Positions 1 to 8,740 of a stretch of 64,000 nucleotides of DNA are shown one piece after another. A model generated the notes under the pieces. That model was not told the origin of the DNA. It saw only the letters and a program-made list of their open reading frames with translations, and made no database searches. The translations under genes were made by a program, and so were the position numbers. This stretch comes from Bradyrhizobium sp. CCBAU 53340 (lineage in GTDB: Bacteria > Pseudomonadota > Alphaproteobacteria > Rhizobiales > Xanthobacteraceae), in contig NZ_CP030056.1 of NCBI RefSeq assembly GCF_015291645.1, positions 558,001 through 622,000 on the forward strand. The letters run 5' to 3'. Positions within the stretch are counted from its first letter, which is position 1, and every line of letters begins with the position of its first letter.

Positions 1-2
1 GC

Positions 3-563
3 CCTGACCAGATCAAGATCCTGCCCGGCATCTCGCCGTTCATCGCCAGCACACAAGCGGAGGCCGACCGGCTTCAGGACGAGTTCAACGCGCTGATCCA
101 GCCGGAGTTCTCGCTCGCCCAGCTCCGCCAGATGACCGGGCTCGACCTCGCCGGCTTTGATCTCGATGGCCCCTTCCCACGTCACCTGATCGATACCGAC
201 GGTGCGCATGGCGTTGCCAGCCGCTTCAAGCTGATCGTCGACATCATCGATCGCGAAAAGCCCACGATCCGCCAGCTGGTGCAGCGCCTCGCCGGTGCGC
301 GCGGGCATTGGGTCATCGCCGGCCCCCCGGAAAAGATCGCCGACAACATCCAGACCTGGTTCGAGAACGGCGCAGCCGACGGTTTCAACGTCATGCCTCC
401 GTGGCTGCCGGGCGGGTTCGACCTGTTCGCCGAACAGGTCGTGCCGATCTTGCGCAAGCGCGGCCTCTTCCGCCGTGATTATGCGGGCAGCAGTCTGCGC
501 GATCACTACGGTTTGAGCCGCCCGGCCAGCCTGTTCTCGGGCGCCGTGCGGGCCATTGCGTGA
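3..563 (+). CDS. FMN-dependent monooxygenase, C-terminal part (NtaA/SnaA/DszA-like)
   Basis: The reading frame is open from the first bases of the window, so the 5' part lies outside it; 186 codons are visible. The protein resembles the C-terminus of the bacterial luciferase-like NtaA/SnaA/SoxA/DszA flavin monooxygenases. Recognisable segments are GPPEKIADNIQTWFENGAAD, then GFNVMPPWLPGG, then the tail with RRGLFR-like and LRDHYGL segments. Members oxidise small organic substrates using FMNH2 from a partner reductase; the substrate cannot be told. There are no symbiosis genes around it, so it probably belongs to the flank or an accessory metabolic part of the island. Confidence 0.8.
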   Translation, partial: PDQIKILPGISPFIASTQAEADRLQDEFNALIQPEFSLAQLRQMTGLDLAGFDLDGPFPRHLIDTDGAHGVASRFKLIVDIIDREKPTIRQLVQRLAGARGHWVIAGPPEKIADNIQTWFENGAADGFNVMPPWLPGGFDLFAEQVVPILRKRGLFRRDYAGSSLRDHYGLSRPASLFSGAVRAIA

Positions 564-601
564 GGGTGGAAAACCAGTCGGGCCGTGCGCACGTCGTCTC
601 T

Positions 602-883
602 TCAGCAAGGTGCGTTGCCGGTTTTGAACAGAATGTCCGCCTCAGAACCGTCCAGCCTGACCAATTCGCAGCGCCGAAACGCCAAGCCAGTCGTTGAAAG
701 CAGCAAGAAAAAATGCCGTGATCGCAGCACGTCTGGCGATCCGTCGATAAGAACGCGGGCGCCAGTTTCGGACGCCTCGATTAGTATACAGTTGCGCCAC
801 CATCGCCCGTCCGCTGCCAGGAGGGTCATCCGATGTTCATGTTCAAAACGGACGAATCGGGTTCCTCTCTTGGTCGGGAGCAT
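602..883 (-). CDS. Small PilZ-domain-like protein
   Basis: A 93-residue protein read from the ATG at 883, chosen over the ATG at 910 because GGAG lies 5 bases before it. It begins MLPTKRGTRFVRF, with a basic Arg-rich start, and has an ILIEASETGARVLIDGS stretch like the D/N-x-S-x-x-G core of PilZ c-di-GMP-binding domains. Such short single-domain PilZ-like proteins are numerous in bradyrhizobia. The canonical RxxxR motif is not clearly present, so c-di-GMP binding is uncertain. It is convergent with the upstream monooxygenase fragment. The fold assignment comes from motif pattern only. Confidence 0.6.
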   Translation of the reverse strand: MLPTKRGTRFVRFEHEHRMTLLAADGRWWRNCILIEASETGARVLIDGSPDVLRSRHFFLLLSTTGLAFRRCELVRLDGSEADILFKTGNAPC

Positions 884-1763
884 CAAGACTCCGCCTGACG
901 GCGCCTTCAAACAAAATCATTGCAATTAGAAGTCGAAGAGCAGAAGGCCAGCGCACGTCTCTGCCCAGACCGAAACATCAAAGTAACTGTGGCTTGATCC
1001 GCGCCGGCTCCGATCTAGCGGTTCTCTATAAAAAGGTGAATGCAAACAGGCTTGCGCACAGGAGGACAAATCCCGCTCCAGTCAGGCCCAGGAAGCTTCC
1101 TGAGATGAGATCATGTTCGCGCATGAGTGCCTCAGCTGTCTCTGCCAGCTTCGAATCAGAGCAGGTTTGGAGCGGCTGTTGTTAGCCCGCTTGCTCGCAC
1201 TTTTTCGGCTATTGCGCGTTGAAAATGCATTTTTTGGACACTGCTCGAGACGACTGAGGCGTGTTGCAGCAGCAGGCCTCGTTTAAGGCTTGGCATACGA
1301 CTTAAGCTGCTTGGACGTTGGCCGTACAAGATGGTCCAGAACCTCCGTCCAGGTAGATGTGAGCGGCTTCATAATTGCGATAAGAGTTCGGGAGTATCCT
1401 TTCGACATGCGTGGGTCTCTGATTGTCCTTGCCATCTTTGCAATTATCTTGGCCGTGCGCGGACACCAGCGTGAGAGTGTCGCGTTGCGTCCGACGGAAG
1501 CCATGCCGCCTGTCAACGTACCTTAAGGCTTGGCGGGAGCAAGGAATGCGTTGGCAAGATGCTGATCATTTGGGGCGTTTATCTCGTCAGTCAGATTCGA
1601 AGAACTATCCGCCGGCGCCGGTCGAGGGCAGAGCGCGGTGAGCAGCGCTATCGGAAGCGTTGAGACAGCCCAATCCGCGGAAACGTTCCGCCGTGCCCGC
1701 GAGATGCGGCGAGAGCCGACACAACCATCTGTTTGACATGCGATGCGTTTTTTGGAGGTTGCC
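884..1763. other. Gene-poor stretch
   Basis: About 880 bases with only short overlapping open frames on both strands. None has a convincing ribosome binding site plus recognisable sequence. The ORF at 1290-1526 has a hydrophobic segment near its middle but no family likeness. I see no RNA gene or repeat here. Confidence 0.5.
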
Positions 1764-2636
1764 GTGACAAAGCTTAGAGTTCTACTTCCCGCCTGCATTA
1801 CCATCCTGGCGGGCAGCACGTCGACTGCGCTCGCGTGGGGACAGCTCGGGCATTCCGTGATTGCTGAGCTCGCGCAGCGACATCTCACCCCGGCTGCCAC
1901 GACCAAGCTCAAGGACCTGATCGGAGAGACCTCGTTGGCGTCGATCTCGAACTGGGCTGACGACTACAAGTTCACGGCAGAAGGGAAGAACACGTATCGC
2001 TGGCACTTCGTCGACATCGATGTCGCCCGCGCCACTTATGATTCCGCGCTGGACTGCAATGAGGCAAACAATCAGGGCACTTGCATCGTGCGGGGCCTGC
2101 CTGAGGCGATTGCGGTGTTAAAGGACACTTCGCGCAGTAAGGACGACAGGCTGCGTGCGCTCAAGCTGGTGGTTCATCTTGCGGGTGATCTTGAGCAACC
2201 GCTTCACGCAAGTGAACGGGATGGCGACCAGGGTGGTAACAAGTTGCACGTCATATTGCGTGCCAAACGCTCGGATGGAACGTCATACACGCGCGCATCG
2301 ACGTTTCACAGCATGTGGGATGATTCTCTGATCGACCTTCAGGCCTATTCGTGGGGAAGCTATGCGGACGCAATCGACGGTGCATCGTTGCCGGCGGTTG
2401 AGCCCGCTCCCTATGATGAGGCACGCATCGCTGCTTGGGCCAATGACACCCATGCGCTCGGGATAAGGGCCTATCAGCTTCTGCCTCAAGGTGCGCCGGA
2501 GCAGAACGACGCTGGTCATCCCATTGAGCTCGGAGCGGAGTATGCCGCTGCCGTCAAATCAGATCTTGATGGCGAGCTGGCAAAGGGAGCTGCGCGATTG
2601 AAAGCCATCCTTGAGGATGCACTTGGAGATTCGTGA
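1764..2636 (+). CDS. Secreted S1/P1-type nuclease
   Basis: Zinc-dependent single-strand nuclease of the S1/P1 family, which cuts ssDNA and RNA outside the cytoplasm. The start is GTG at 1764, with GGAGG six bases upstream, rather than the ATG at 1743. It gives 290 residues with a signal peptide ending ALA, so the mature protein would begin WGQLGH. In this family the N-terminal Trp is itself a zinc ligand. Further ligand motifs are visible: WHFVDID, VVHLAGDLEQPLH, GGN, and FHSMWDD. Length and motif order fit the family. It stands alone; no operon partner or regulatory site was seen. The role could be nucleic-acid scavenging. Confidence 0.9.
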   Translation: MTKLRVLLPACITILAGSTSTALAWGQLGHSVIAELAQRHLTPAATTKLKDLIGETSLASISNWADDYKFTAEGKNTYRWHFVDIDVARATYDSALDCNEANNQGTCIVRGLPEAIAVLKDTSRSKDDRLRALKLVVHLAGDLEQPLHASERDGDQGGNKLHVILRAKRSDGTSYTRASTFHSMWDDSLIDLQAYSWGSYADAIDGASLPAVEPAPYDEARIAAWANDTHALGIRAYQLLPQGAPEQNDAGHPIELGAEYAAAVKSDLDGELAKGAARLKAILEDALGDS

Positions 2637-2885
2637 TGTGAGGCGAGCGTTGACCAACAGACGCGTCCGATCACAACTTTGTTCATCTCTCGAAGGCAAC
2701 GCGAAACGCCGCCGTTGATTTGATATTTCTGCGCCCTTATTTGCGTCCTAGAGGTGGCGTCGGCTGCTACAGCACCGCCAGCTCGTTTGATGAAACCAAG
2801 GCTGGAAATGCAGTCGACGACGAAGCATTTGGACGAGATGAGAGGACCGTCGGCTCCAGCTCTCGGGGACGGTTTCGTTGTTGCG

Positions 2886-3068
2886 CTATTTGGACGGCGG
2901 CCACAGCGGGCTATCCGCCCACTTCCGCGCAGCTGGATCGTGCAGGGGATCGCCTCCGCAGGCGAGGCAGACGTAGCCCGGCCGGCCGGGCGCCTCGTCG
3001 TCAGGCACGGCCGTCATCGGCTTGCCGCAGGTCGGGCACAGGGTTTCGGCTTGCGTAGAGCCTTGTGA
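2886..3068 (-). CDS. Small zinc-ribbon protein, start unresolved
   Basis: The frame contains CPTCGKPM, then about 20 residues on CLACGG, followed by DPLHDPAARKWADSPL. The two CxxC pairs suggest a zinc ribbon. No ATG, GTG or TTG with a ribosome binding site is found directly upstream in frame; the frame runs back to 3341 through sequence that does not look coding. The gene may therefore be 5'-damaged, or may start at the internal ATG that leaves only the second CxxC pair. I recall similar short proteins in Bradyrhizobium, but function is unknown. Confidence 0.4.
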   Translation of the reverse strand, partial: SQGSTQAETLCPTCGKPMTAVPDDEAPGRPGYVCLACGGDPLHDPAARKWADSPLWPPSK

Positions 3069-3259
3069 TCGGATTTCCCCCCGTGTCGCGCGGCGATCAG
3101 GATGGAAGGCGCTTCCTACCCAGATTGCCGCGCTACACCTCCGCTGTGAGCTTAGTTTCTCTGGCGCCGTGAGCTCAAGCAGATCCTTTAAATCCGTCCG
3201 ACGCATCAGCAGGCCCTTGACGGAACGCGCATCCGGCAATGATATTCGGGTTATCAGTG

Positions 3260-3478
3260 ATGTTGCGGGGGGGCGTCGTGGAAGAGTTCTATAGTGGCTT
3301 TGCGCAGCGGGCGCGCGATCTAGCAGAGAAAGCCGACCCATTCACCAAGCGGCGGCTTCTCGACCTCGCCCAGCGTTACGATCTGAAGAGCAGACCGGGA
3401 TCGCCAGGCGTTCGGTCCCTCCCGCCGCCCCGCGCAACGCCGCCGACGGTGCTCTTCTCCGGCGCTGGCGAAGTGTGA
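3260..3478 (+). CDS. Short conserved-looking protein, function unknown
   Basis: A 72-residue frame with the core FYSGFAQRARDLAEKADPFT followed by KRRLLDLAQRYDLKS, a predicted helical pair seen in many short uncharacterised rhizobial proteins. The start could be ATG 3239, ATG 3260 or GTG 3278; the middle one is used here without strong ribosome-binding evidence. The C-terminal third is Pro-rich and low in complexity. No signal peptide or membrane segment is visible. It lies before the Fic gene on the same strand, with about 180 bases between, so co-transcription is not implied. Confidence 0.5.
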   Translation: MLRGGVVEEFYSGFAQRARDLAEKADPFTKRRLLDLAQRYDLKSRPGSPGVRSLPPPRATPPTVLFSGAGEV

Positions 3479-3563
3479 TCCAACCCTTCGAAGCGATTAC
3501 CGCCCGCCCGAGACGGTTATCTTCTCCGGACTCTCATTACGCAGGTCCCCGAATTCTCTTGCT

Positions 3564-3661
3564 GAGATTATGGCAATTTTCTCATCATTTGTTGCAGAGA
3601 ATAGCTTGTCAGCGCAATGATTAGCTTGCATAATCTCTGCAAGAGATGATGAGATTATGGC
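3564..3661 (+). promoter_or_regulatory. Operator-like palindrome and direct repeat over the fic start
   Basis: ATAATCTC at 3630-3637 and GAGATTAT at 3651-3658 form an exact 8-base inverted repeat with 13 bases between. The right arm overlaps the ATG at 3657. The right arm with its next bases (GAGATTATGGC) is repeated directly at 3564-3574. The layout is typical of an autoregulatory operator; that the Fic protein's own winged helix binds it is inference. Confidence 0.55.
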
Positions 3662-4769
3662 CTACATTCATGAACTGCCTGCTTGGCCCACATTCACTTG
3701 GGATATGCAGCGGATTGCAGACCGATTGGCGGCGGTCCGTCATAAGCAGGGCCGCCTGCTCGGCCGGATGGAGCGGCTCGGATTCCCCCTCAAAACTGAG
3801 GCTACTCTTCAGACCCTCACTGAAGAAGTGGTGAAGTCGAGTGAGATCGAGGGTGAGATCCTCGATCATGCGCAGGTTCGGTCCTCCATCGCTCGTCATC
3901 TTGGTATGGACATTGGGGGCCTTATCCCTGCCGACCGGTACGTCGAAGGCGTGGTCGAGATGATCCTCGACGCCACCGAACACTATGCCGAGGAGCTAAC
4001 TGCCGAACGCCTCTTCGGCTGGCATGCCGCGCTCTTCCCCACTGGGCGCAGCGGTATGACCAAGATAGTCGTCGGCGCGTGGCGGACGGTCGAGACTGGA
4101 CCCATGCAAGTTGTCTCGGGCCCGATGGGTCGCGAGCGCGTACACTATGAAGCTCCATCGGCCGAGCGTCTCGATGCGCAGATGCAGACCTTCTTGGAGT
4201 GGTTTAACCGTAATATCGTTAGCATCGATCCCGTGTTGAAGGCCGCTCTCGCTCATCTTTGGTTCGTGACCATCCATCCATTTGAAGACGGCAACGGTCG
4301 TATTGCGCGTGCGATCGCTGACCTTGCGCTGGCAAGATCAGAGCGGAGCCCGCAAAGGTTTTACAGTATGTCCGCGCAGATTCGGCGCGAGCGGAACGAC
4401 TACTACTCAATTCTCGAGCGGATCCAGAAAGGAAACCTCGACATCACCGATTGGATGGCGTGGTTCCTGGATTGCTTAGATCGCGCCTTTGACAACGCGG
4501 ATGCCATTCTCGGGAGAATTCTCCAGAAAGCGGACTTCTGGGATCGTCATGCGGCTCGCCAGCTCAATGAACGTCAACGAACTGTGCTTAATTGCCTGTT
4601 CGATGGATTTGAGGGCAAGCTAACGTCCTCAAAGTGGGCAAAGCTAACGAAGGTCTCCCAGGCGACGGCGGCAAGGGACATTGAGGAATTGATCGAACAT
4701 GGCATCCTTAAGAAAGATGCCGCCGGGGGCAGAAGCACCAGCTACTCGCTCGTTGACACACACAGCTGA
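3657..4769 (+). CDS. Fic/DOC family protein with N-terminal inhibitory motif and C-terminal winged helix
   Basis: A 370-residue class II Fic protein. Fic enzymes usually transfer AMP from ATP to a Ser, Thr or Tyr of a target protein. The N-terminal 45 residues look like the DUF4172 helix bundle. SSEIEGE near residue 65 is the inhibitory motif S/T-x-x-x-E-G that blocks ATP in class II members. The catalytic motif HPFEDGNGRIAR lies near residue 205, with the catalytic His, Asp/Gly loop and Arg present. The last about 70 residues form a helix-turn-helix (SSKWAKLTKVSQATAARDIE), which suits DNA binding. The start codon lies within a palindrome, so autoregulation is likely. It lies close to a ShosTA-like pair, consistent with a stress or defence patch. 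Confidence 0.93.
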   Translation: MAYIHELPAWPTFTWDMQRIADRLAAVRHKQGRLLGRMERLGFPLKTEATLQTLTEEVVKSSEIEGEILDHAQVRSSIARHLGMDIGGLIPADRYVEGVVEMILDATEHYAEELTAERLFGWHAALFPTGRSGMTKIVVGAWRTVETGPMQVVSGPMGRERVHYEAPSAERLDAQMQTFLEWFNRNIVSIDPVLKAALAHLWFVTIHPFEDGNGRIARAIADLALARSERSPQRFYSMSAQIRRERNDYYSILERIQKGNLDITDWMAWFLDCLDRAFDNADAILGRILQKADFWDRHAARQLNERQRTVLNCLFDGFEGKLTSSKWAKLTKVSQATAARDIEELIEHGILKKDAAGGRSTSYSLVDTHS

Positions 4770-5157
4770 TGGCGGAACGGGAAGGATGAGGAGGAAGAAG
4801 CATTTGAGAAGATCCTCTCAACGCAACTTAACCGCAACATCGACGTCGTTAATTCGTCGAGACAAGAACTCTCGTTGCTGAGGCTTCCTCAACACGGGTG
4901 ATCGGCTCTATCAACCTGCTGATCGAGTAGGCCGGCTTGCCTGCTTACGCTGTGATGACCTATTGTGCAGATGTCCATCGATGTGCGGATGCCAAGCGCA
5001 AGTTCGTGTTCACGGCAATCTTGATCCTTCGCCGCCGCCGATCTCCTAGGGTGCTCGCCATTTACTGCGTTAACCTCGGACTCGTTCATCCTCGTCCTTA
5101 AGAGAGACTGTCGTTCTAGAACGCCGAAGTAGGGCAATTTGAAAGGCGTTGAATGCG
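4770..5157. other. Gap between fic and the DprA-like gene
   Basis: About 390 bases without a supported gene. A minus-strand frame at 4889-5176 has no recognisable sequence and overlaps the next gene's start. No repeat or RNA structure was recognised. Confidence 0.5.
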
Positions 5158-6210
5158 ATGATTGGCACCGAGACACGAACTGCAGCCGGCATTCTCACAC
5201 TCACCGCTTTGCGCGGTATCGGCCCTGCTACGGCCGAGCGTCTCGCTGAACGATTCTCGCTTCTTGAAGCGATTTTGGGCGCCGAGCCTGCGAAGCTTCG
5301 ATCGGTCGTTTCGGCCGCGGTGGCTGAATGCCTTCAGGAGCCCGCCGCCATTGTTAAAGCCAGCGAGAAGGCACAGCGAGTGCTCGACGAGGCGGATCGG
5401 CGTGGGGTGCGTGTTCTGTCGATCTTCGATACGGATTATCCAGTGGCTCTGCGCTCTCTTGCCGATCGCCCGCCCATCCTGTTTGTGAAGGGCCAGCTTC
5501 CGCCGCGCCGCAGCGTCGCTTGCATCGGCACGCGCGAGCCGTCCGAATTCGGCGAAATCGTCAGCGATAGGATCGTGGAGACACTGGTCGGCGCCAATTG
5601 GGCGATCGTGAGTGGCCTTGCGATCGGCGTCGATACGTTGAGCCACCAAAGCGCATTGCATCACGGCGGGCGGACCGTCGCTGTGATGGCGGGTGGTCTT
5701 GAGGGCATTTACCCGAAGCAGAATAGCAAGCTCGCCGAAGAGATTCTGGAAAAGGATGGCGCGCTGATCAGCGAGCAGCCTTTCGGCGTGCCGCCATCCC
5801 CGCGCAATCTTGTGCAGCGCGATCGCCTGCAAAGCGGGCTTTCGATAGCAACCTTTGTCATGCAGACAGACATCAAGGGCGGCTCGATGCACACGGTGCG
5901 CTTCACGATCCAACAGGACCGCGTGCTGTTTGCGCCAGTGCCGCAGGGCCGTCATGCCACAGAGCCTAAGAGCCAGGGCATCTTGGCCATGACGCAGTTG
6001 CCCGCGAGCCGCTTCGCCGAAGCTGTGCGGGCTGAAGGTGACTACCGACGCATACTCGCCGAGAGGTATGGCAACCGCCCGGTGGCTGTGCCGCTAGCCA
6101 GCAAGGAAGACTACGCCTCCATGCTTGGCTTATTGGAAAGCCGCTTGGCTGGTGGCGAAACCCAAACAGTCGCTCCGCCGTCGTCACCCACGCAGATGTC
6201 GATGCTCTAA
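5158..6210 (+). CDS. DprA/Smf-like protein, probable antitoxin of a ShosTA-like pair
   Basis: A 350-residue DprA-family protein. The ATG at 5158 is preferred over TTG 5149 because AAAGG lies about 11 bases before it. The N-terminal 60 residues are a helix-hairpin-helix region (ALRGIGPATAERLAERF). A Rossmann-type DprA/SLOG domain follows (VACIGTREPSE near 121, IVSGLAIGVDTLSHQ near 150, VMAGGLEGIYPKQN near 175, GALISEQPFG, IKGGSMHTVRF). It lacks an obvious C-terminal winged helix. It is followed eight bases later by a HAD-phosphoribosyltransferase fusion. That pairing points to the ShosA antitoxin/defence type rather than to natural transformation; this is inferred from context. Confidence 0.85.
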   Translation: MIGTETRTAAGILTLTALRGIGPATAERLAERFSLLEAILGAEPAKLRSVVSAAVAECLQEPAAIVKASEKAQRVLDEADRRGVRVLSIFDTDYPVALRSLADRPPILFVKGQLPPRRSVACIGTREPSEFGEIVSDRIVETLVGANWAIVSGLAIGVDTLSHQSALHHGGRTVAVMAGGLEGIYPKQNSKLAEEILEKDGALISEQPFGVPPSPRNLVQRDRLQSGLSIATFVMQTDIKGGSMHTVRFTIQQDRVLFAPVPQGRHATEPKSQGILAMTQLPASRFAEAVRAEGDYRRILAERYGNRPVAVPLASKEDYASMLGLLESRLAGGETQTVAPPSSPTQMSML

Positions 6211-6218
6211 CGGCTGGG

Positions 6219-7319
6219 ATGTTCCTGTTTGACCTCGACATGACGCTTTTCGATAGCTCGGCCATTGCGCAGCAACGTCGCTTTCAGATGTGGGACAATG
6301 TCCGGCAGAATATGCATCTGATCCGGCCGTTCCCCGCGCAAGGCCGCGCGGCGCCTCATGAGCTTCCCGCCCTTCTCAGGGCGGACGGACAGAGGATCGG
6401 CATCGTCACCTCTTCGCCTGAATGGTACGCGACTTCAGTCCTCCAGCAATTCCGCATCCCTTACGACGTGCTGGTCAGCTACGGCAATACCCAGAACCAC
6501 AAACCCGACCCCGAGCCGATCCTGGAAGCGCTACGTCGTGTCGGCGTGGCTGCGACGACGGAAACGCTCTACATCGGTGATGATGTCGGTGACATCGAAG
6601 CCAGTTACCATGCCGGGGTGACTTCTGTTGCGGTCCGATGGGGGCCTACGTCAATCTTCGAGCTTTCCTCCAGTGCACCGGACGTCTTCATGTCGAAGGC
6701 ATCCACCTTGCTGAGACGCGAACATTCCTGGCCGCGGCTATATTGGCGAAGCGTGAGCGCAGCCGTGTTGTCGCTGAAGAGTGATGATACCCACGCCAAG
6801 ATTCTCGGTGAGGCCGTAGGTCGAGCCATCGCAACCCTCGACTGGGCACCGGACTATGTTGTGCCGGTTCCGATGAAGCCTTCTCAACAGCGCAATCGCT
6901 TTGAATTGCTGCTCAATGAGGCAGCAGATCATTTCGATGAGGACATCGAACTGGAGCTGAAGGGCCTGCGTGTCGTCAAGGAAATCGAGGGCTACAAGCA
7001 GATGAATTCGCTGGAGCGCGCCGAAGCAATCAAAGGCGCTTTCCATTCTAATTTCAGATGGAACAATAACAAGATCTTGCTGATCGACGATGTCTACACG
7101 ACCGGGGAGACCACCGGGGAATGTGTCCGGACACTCGCCGCCAGCGGCGCCGGCGAAGTCAGGATCATGACGCTGGCGAAGGACCAGCGGGTATTTGCTC
7201 GCAAGACCTGCCCCGCCTGCGGTCGCTCTATGAAAATCCGGGAGAATCACACAACCCATTTCAAATTCTGGGGCTGCTCGGGTTATCCTCACCACTGCCA
7301 AAACACTGAAAACTTCTAG
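6219..7319 (+). CDS. HAD phosphatase-phosphoribosyltransferase-zinc finger fusion, probable ShosT-like toxin/effector
   Basis: A 366-residue three-part protein. Residues 1-150 are a HAD hydrolase: FLFDLDMTLFDS with the nucleophile DxD, VTSSP, KPDPEP, and YIGDDVGDIEA. Residues about 195-330 are a ComF-like phosphoribosyltransferase with PRPP loop ILLIDDVYTTGETTG. The tail has CPACGRSM ... FWGCSGYPHHC, a topoisomerase-type zinc finger. ShosT of the ShosTA toxin-antitoxin/anti-phage system is a phosphoribosyltransferase paired with a DprA protein, which matches this two-gene unit. The HAD and zinc finger parts may process nucleotides or bind nucleic acid. The substrate is unknown. Spacing of eight bases shows co-transcription with the DprA-like gene. 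Confidence 0.85.
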   Translation: MFLFDLDMTLFDSSAIAQQRRFQMWDNVRQNMHLIRPFPAQGRAAPHELPALLRADGQRIGIVTSSPEWYATSVLQQFRIPYDVLVSYGNTQNHKPDPEPILEALRRVGVAATTETLYIGDDVGDIEASYHAGVTSVAVRWGPTSIFELSSSAPDVFMSKASTLLRREHSWPRLYWRSVSAAVLSLKSDDTHAKILGEAVGRAIATLDWAPDYVVPVPMKPSQQRNRFELLLNEAADHFDEDIELELKGLRVVKEIEGYKQMNSLERAEAIKGAFHSNFRWNNNKILLIDDVYTTGETTGECVRTLAASGAGEVRIMTLAKDQRVFARKTCPACGRSMKIRENHTTHFKFWGCSGYPHHCQNTENF

Positions 7320-7411
7320 AGCATGATCCCGAGAAGTGTGCAGCGGTTTTCGGAGGCTCAAACAATAACCTAAAGCGCGACGAGGATTCATCTCATTCTC
7401 ATCGCGCTTTA
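7320..7411. repeat. Bradyrhizobium-style intergenic repeat with hairpin
   Basis: Directly after the fusion gene's stop comes GAGCATGATCCCGAGAAGTG-type sequence, then a hairpin with arms TAAAGCGCGA (7371-7380) and TCGCGCTTTA (7402-7411). I recall this GAGCATGATC...AAAGCGCGA combination as a common intergenic repeat of bradyrhizobial genomes. It may also end transcription of the two-gene unit. Confidence 0.55.
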
Positions 7412-7711
7412 ATGTGCGCGTGAGCGATTGATCCGCGCTCCAAGCCAGAAAACATGCCGAGCGAGCGCGGAACGAACGACGCCATCGACAACGACCGGCA
7501 TTGAAGAAGAGGAAGACGGACGTGGATCTGAATGGCCAGCGGTTTGAGGCCCGTCCAATCAGACGTGCAGAGCTCACGCGAGATGAGAGTTGACGTTGAC
7601 GAATAACCCGGCCGAACCGTTTCCACCCGTCTGCTCGTCGCTCACTCCGCTCGGGCGGTCTTGCGGGCACGCACAACATGATCCCGTGTAGAGAGTGCCA
7701 AACGGCGGCGG
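7412..7711. other. Gene-poor stretch
   Basis: No supported gene. Frames on the minus strand here are the long non-coding extension of a frame overlapping the DUF2934 gene. Confidence 0.4.
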
Positions 7712-7879
7712 CTAAATCGCGTCAGGCGAGCCATTTTCCGGAGCGCCGCGCTCTGCCTGCTCCTGCAGCTCGCGTTCGGCTTGATGCCAGAATTCGAGTT
7801 CGCGCCCTTCCGGCCTGCCTGCTTTCTCCCAGAGCTCGTGGGCCTTGTTTTTGATCTGCTCTTCGGTCGGGAATGCCAT
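7712..7879 (-). CDS. DUF2934-family small protein
   Basis: A 55-residue protein beginning MAFPTEEQIKNKAHELWEKA and continuing GRPEGRELEFWHQAERELQ. This is the helix-turn-helix-like pattern of DUF2934 (xIxxRAxxLWexxGxPxGxdxxxWxxAexE). GGAG stands seven bases before the ATG at 7879. The family is widespread in alphaproteobacteria and has no assigned function. There is no signal peptide or membrane segment. The frame is short and was found by reading the reverse strand directly; a longer frame in another register overlaps it and is a shadow. Confidence 0.8.
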   Translation of the reverse strand: MAFPTEEQIKNKAHELWEKAGRPEGRELEFWHQAERELQEQAERGAPENGSPDAI

Positions 7880-8539
7880 GGCGGACTCCGCGGGGGCACG
7901 GTCCCGCCTTTGGGGGGCTTTGGGGGTATGCGGCAGGACCGTGGGGGCACAAGGGCCCTTTCATTGAACCGCCCAGAAGCCAGCATGTTCCAATAACCAG
8001 GGCGAGGCATGAGATGCGCCCGAGCAAAATTAGCGCGCTCCAACCTCAGAAGGCCGGAAGGCCTAGCTAAATTTCCCCTCAGCACGATCTTACCTTCACG
8101 AGCGTATGATGCGTTTAGATGCAGACGTGCGGGCCGCTGCCGGCCGCCTTGGCGACCGGCTCCATCCGCGTGCAGCCAAAGGCGTCGCTAGAACACCGGC
8201 TTGCTTGTTGTCATGCGCTGCGGCTCGCCAGCTACAATCGCATCGAGAAAAGCGCTGTTGATATTGGTGCCCTCGCTGACAGCAGGCGACTTTACTTCCA
8301 TCGCCTCCAGGGCACGGGGCTCTGTTCGGTGACGCGCTATCTCGATCGATGCGCTCGATCAACTTCTGAGAAAAGGCTAGCTCAAGTATGCGATCATTCT
8401 TCTCGAGCGCTTGGCCTAATCGGATCCACCGTAGCTAAACCTGGTATATTTGCTTGAGATCCGGCATCTGTGCGAGGCCGTCTTTGCCGGTGGCCAGGAT
8501 GTTCAACACGAACCTTGAAAGTCACAGCCACGCCCTTCC
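7880..8539. other. Gene-poor stretch with possible coding relic
   Basis: No intact gene. On the minus strand around 8195-8345 a run ending GTNINSAFLDAIVAGEPQRM looks protein-like and ends at a stop, but nothing upstream joins it to a start and I do not recognise the family. It may be the 3' end of a deleted gene. Confidence 0.35.
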
Positions 8540-8740
8540 CTAGCGCCACATCGTCGGCGTCGAGCGAAGTGCCTCAAGCGCGACCTGCCTTAGGCGCTCC
8601 GCTGTTGTCTCACCCTTGGTTGCGGCTTCGATCAACTTGGAGGCGACATGGGCACGAAGGCCAGTTTCACTGCGGGAGATCTCCTGGCAGACCTCATCAA
8701 GCACGGCGCGGAGAAGGACACTCGTCGCTGGGTCCAACAC
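8540..8740 (-). CDS. Small conserved helical protein, function unknown
   Basis: A 66-residue protein from GTG 8740, with GGAG six bases upstream. The body reads VLRAVLDEVCQEISRSETG-like, then RAHVASKLIEAATKGETTAE, ending ALRSTPTMWR. I recall very similar short proteins with the SETGxRxHVASK and PTMWR signatures across Rhizobiales, always without a known role. A longer frame to 8881 exists, but its extra N-terminal part does not look coding. It stands alone with no evident partner gene. Confidence 0.65.
   Translation of the reverse strand: MLDPATSVLLRAVLDEVCQEISRSETGLRAHVASKLIEAATKGETTAERLRQVALEALRSTPTMWR

Noticed and set aside
8195..8345. Protein-like run GTNINSAFLDAIVAGEPQRM on the minus strand
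   Set aside because: No start in frame and no recognised family; could be chance or the tail of a deleted gene.
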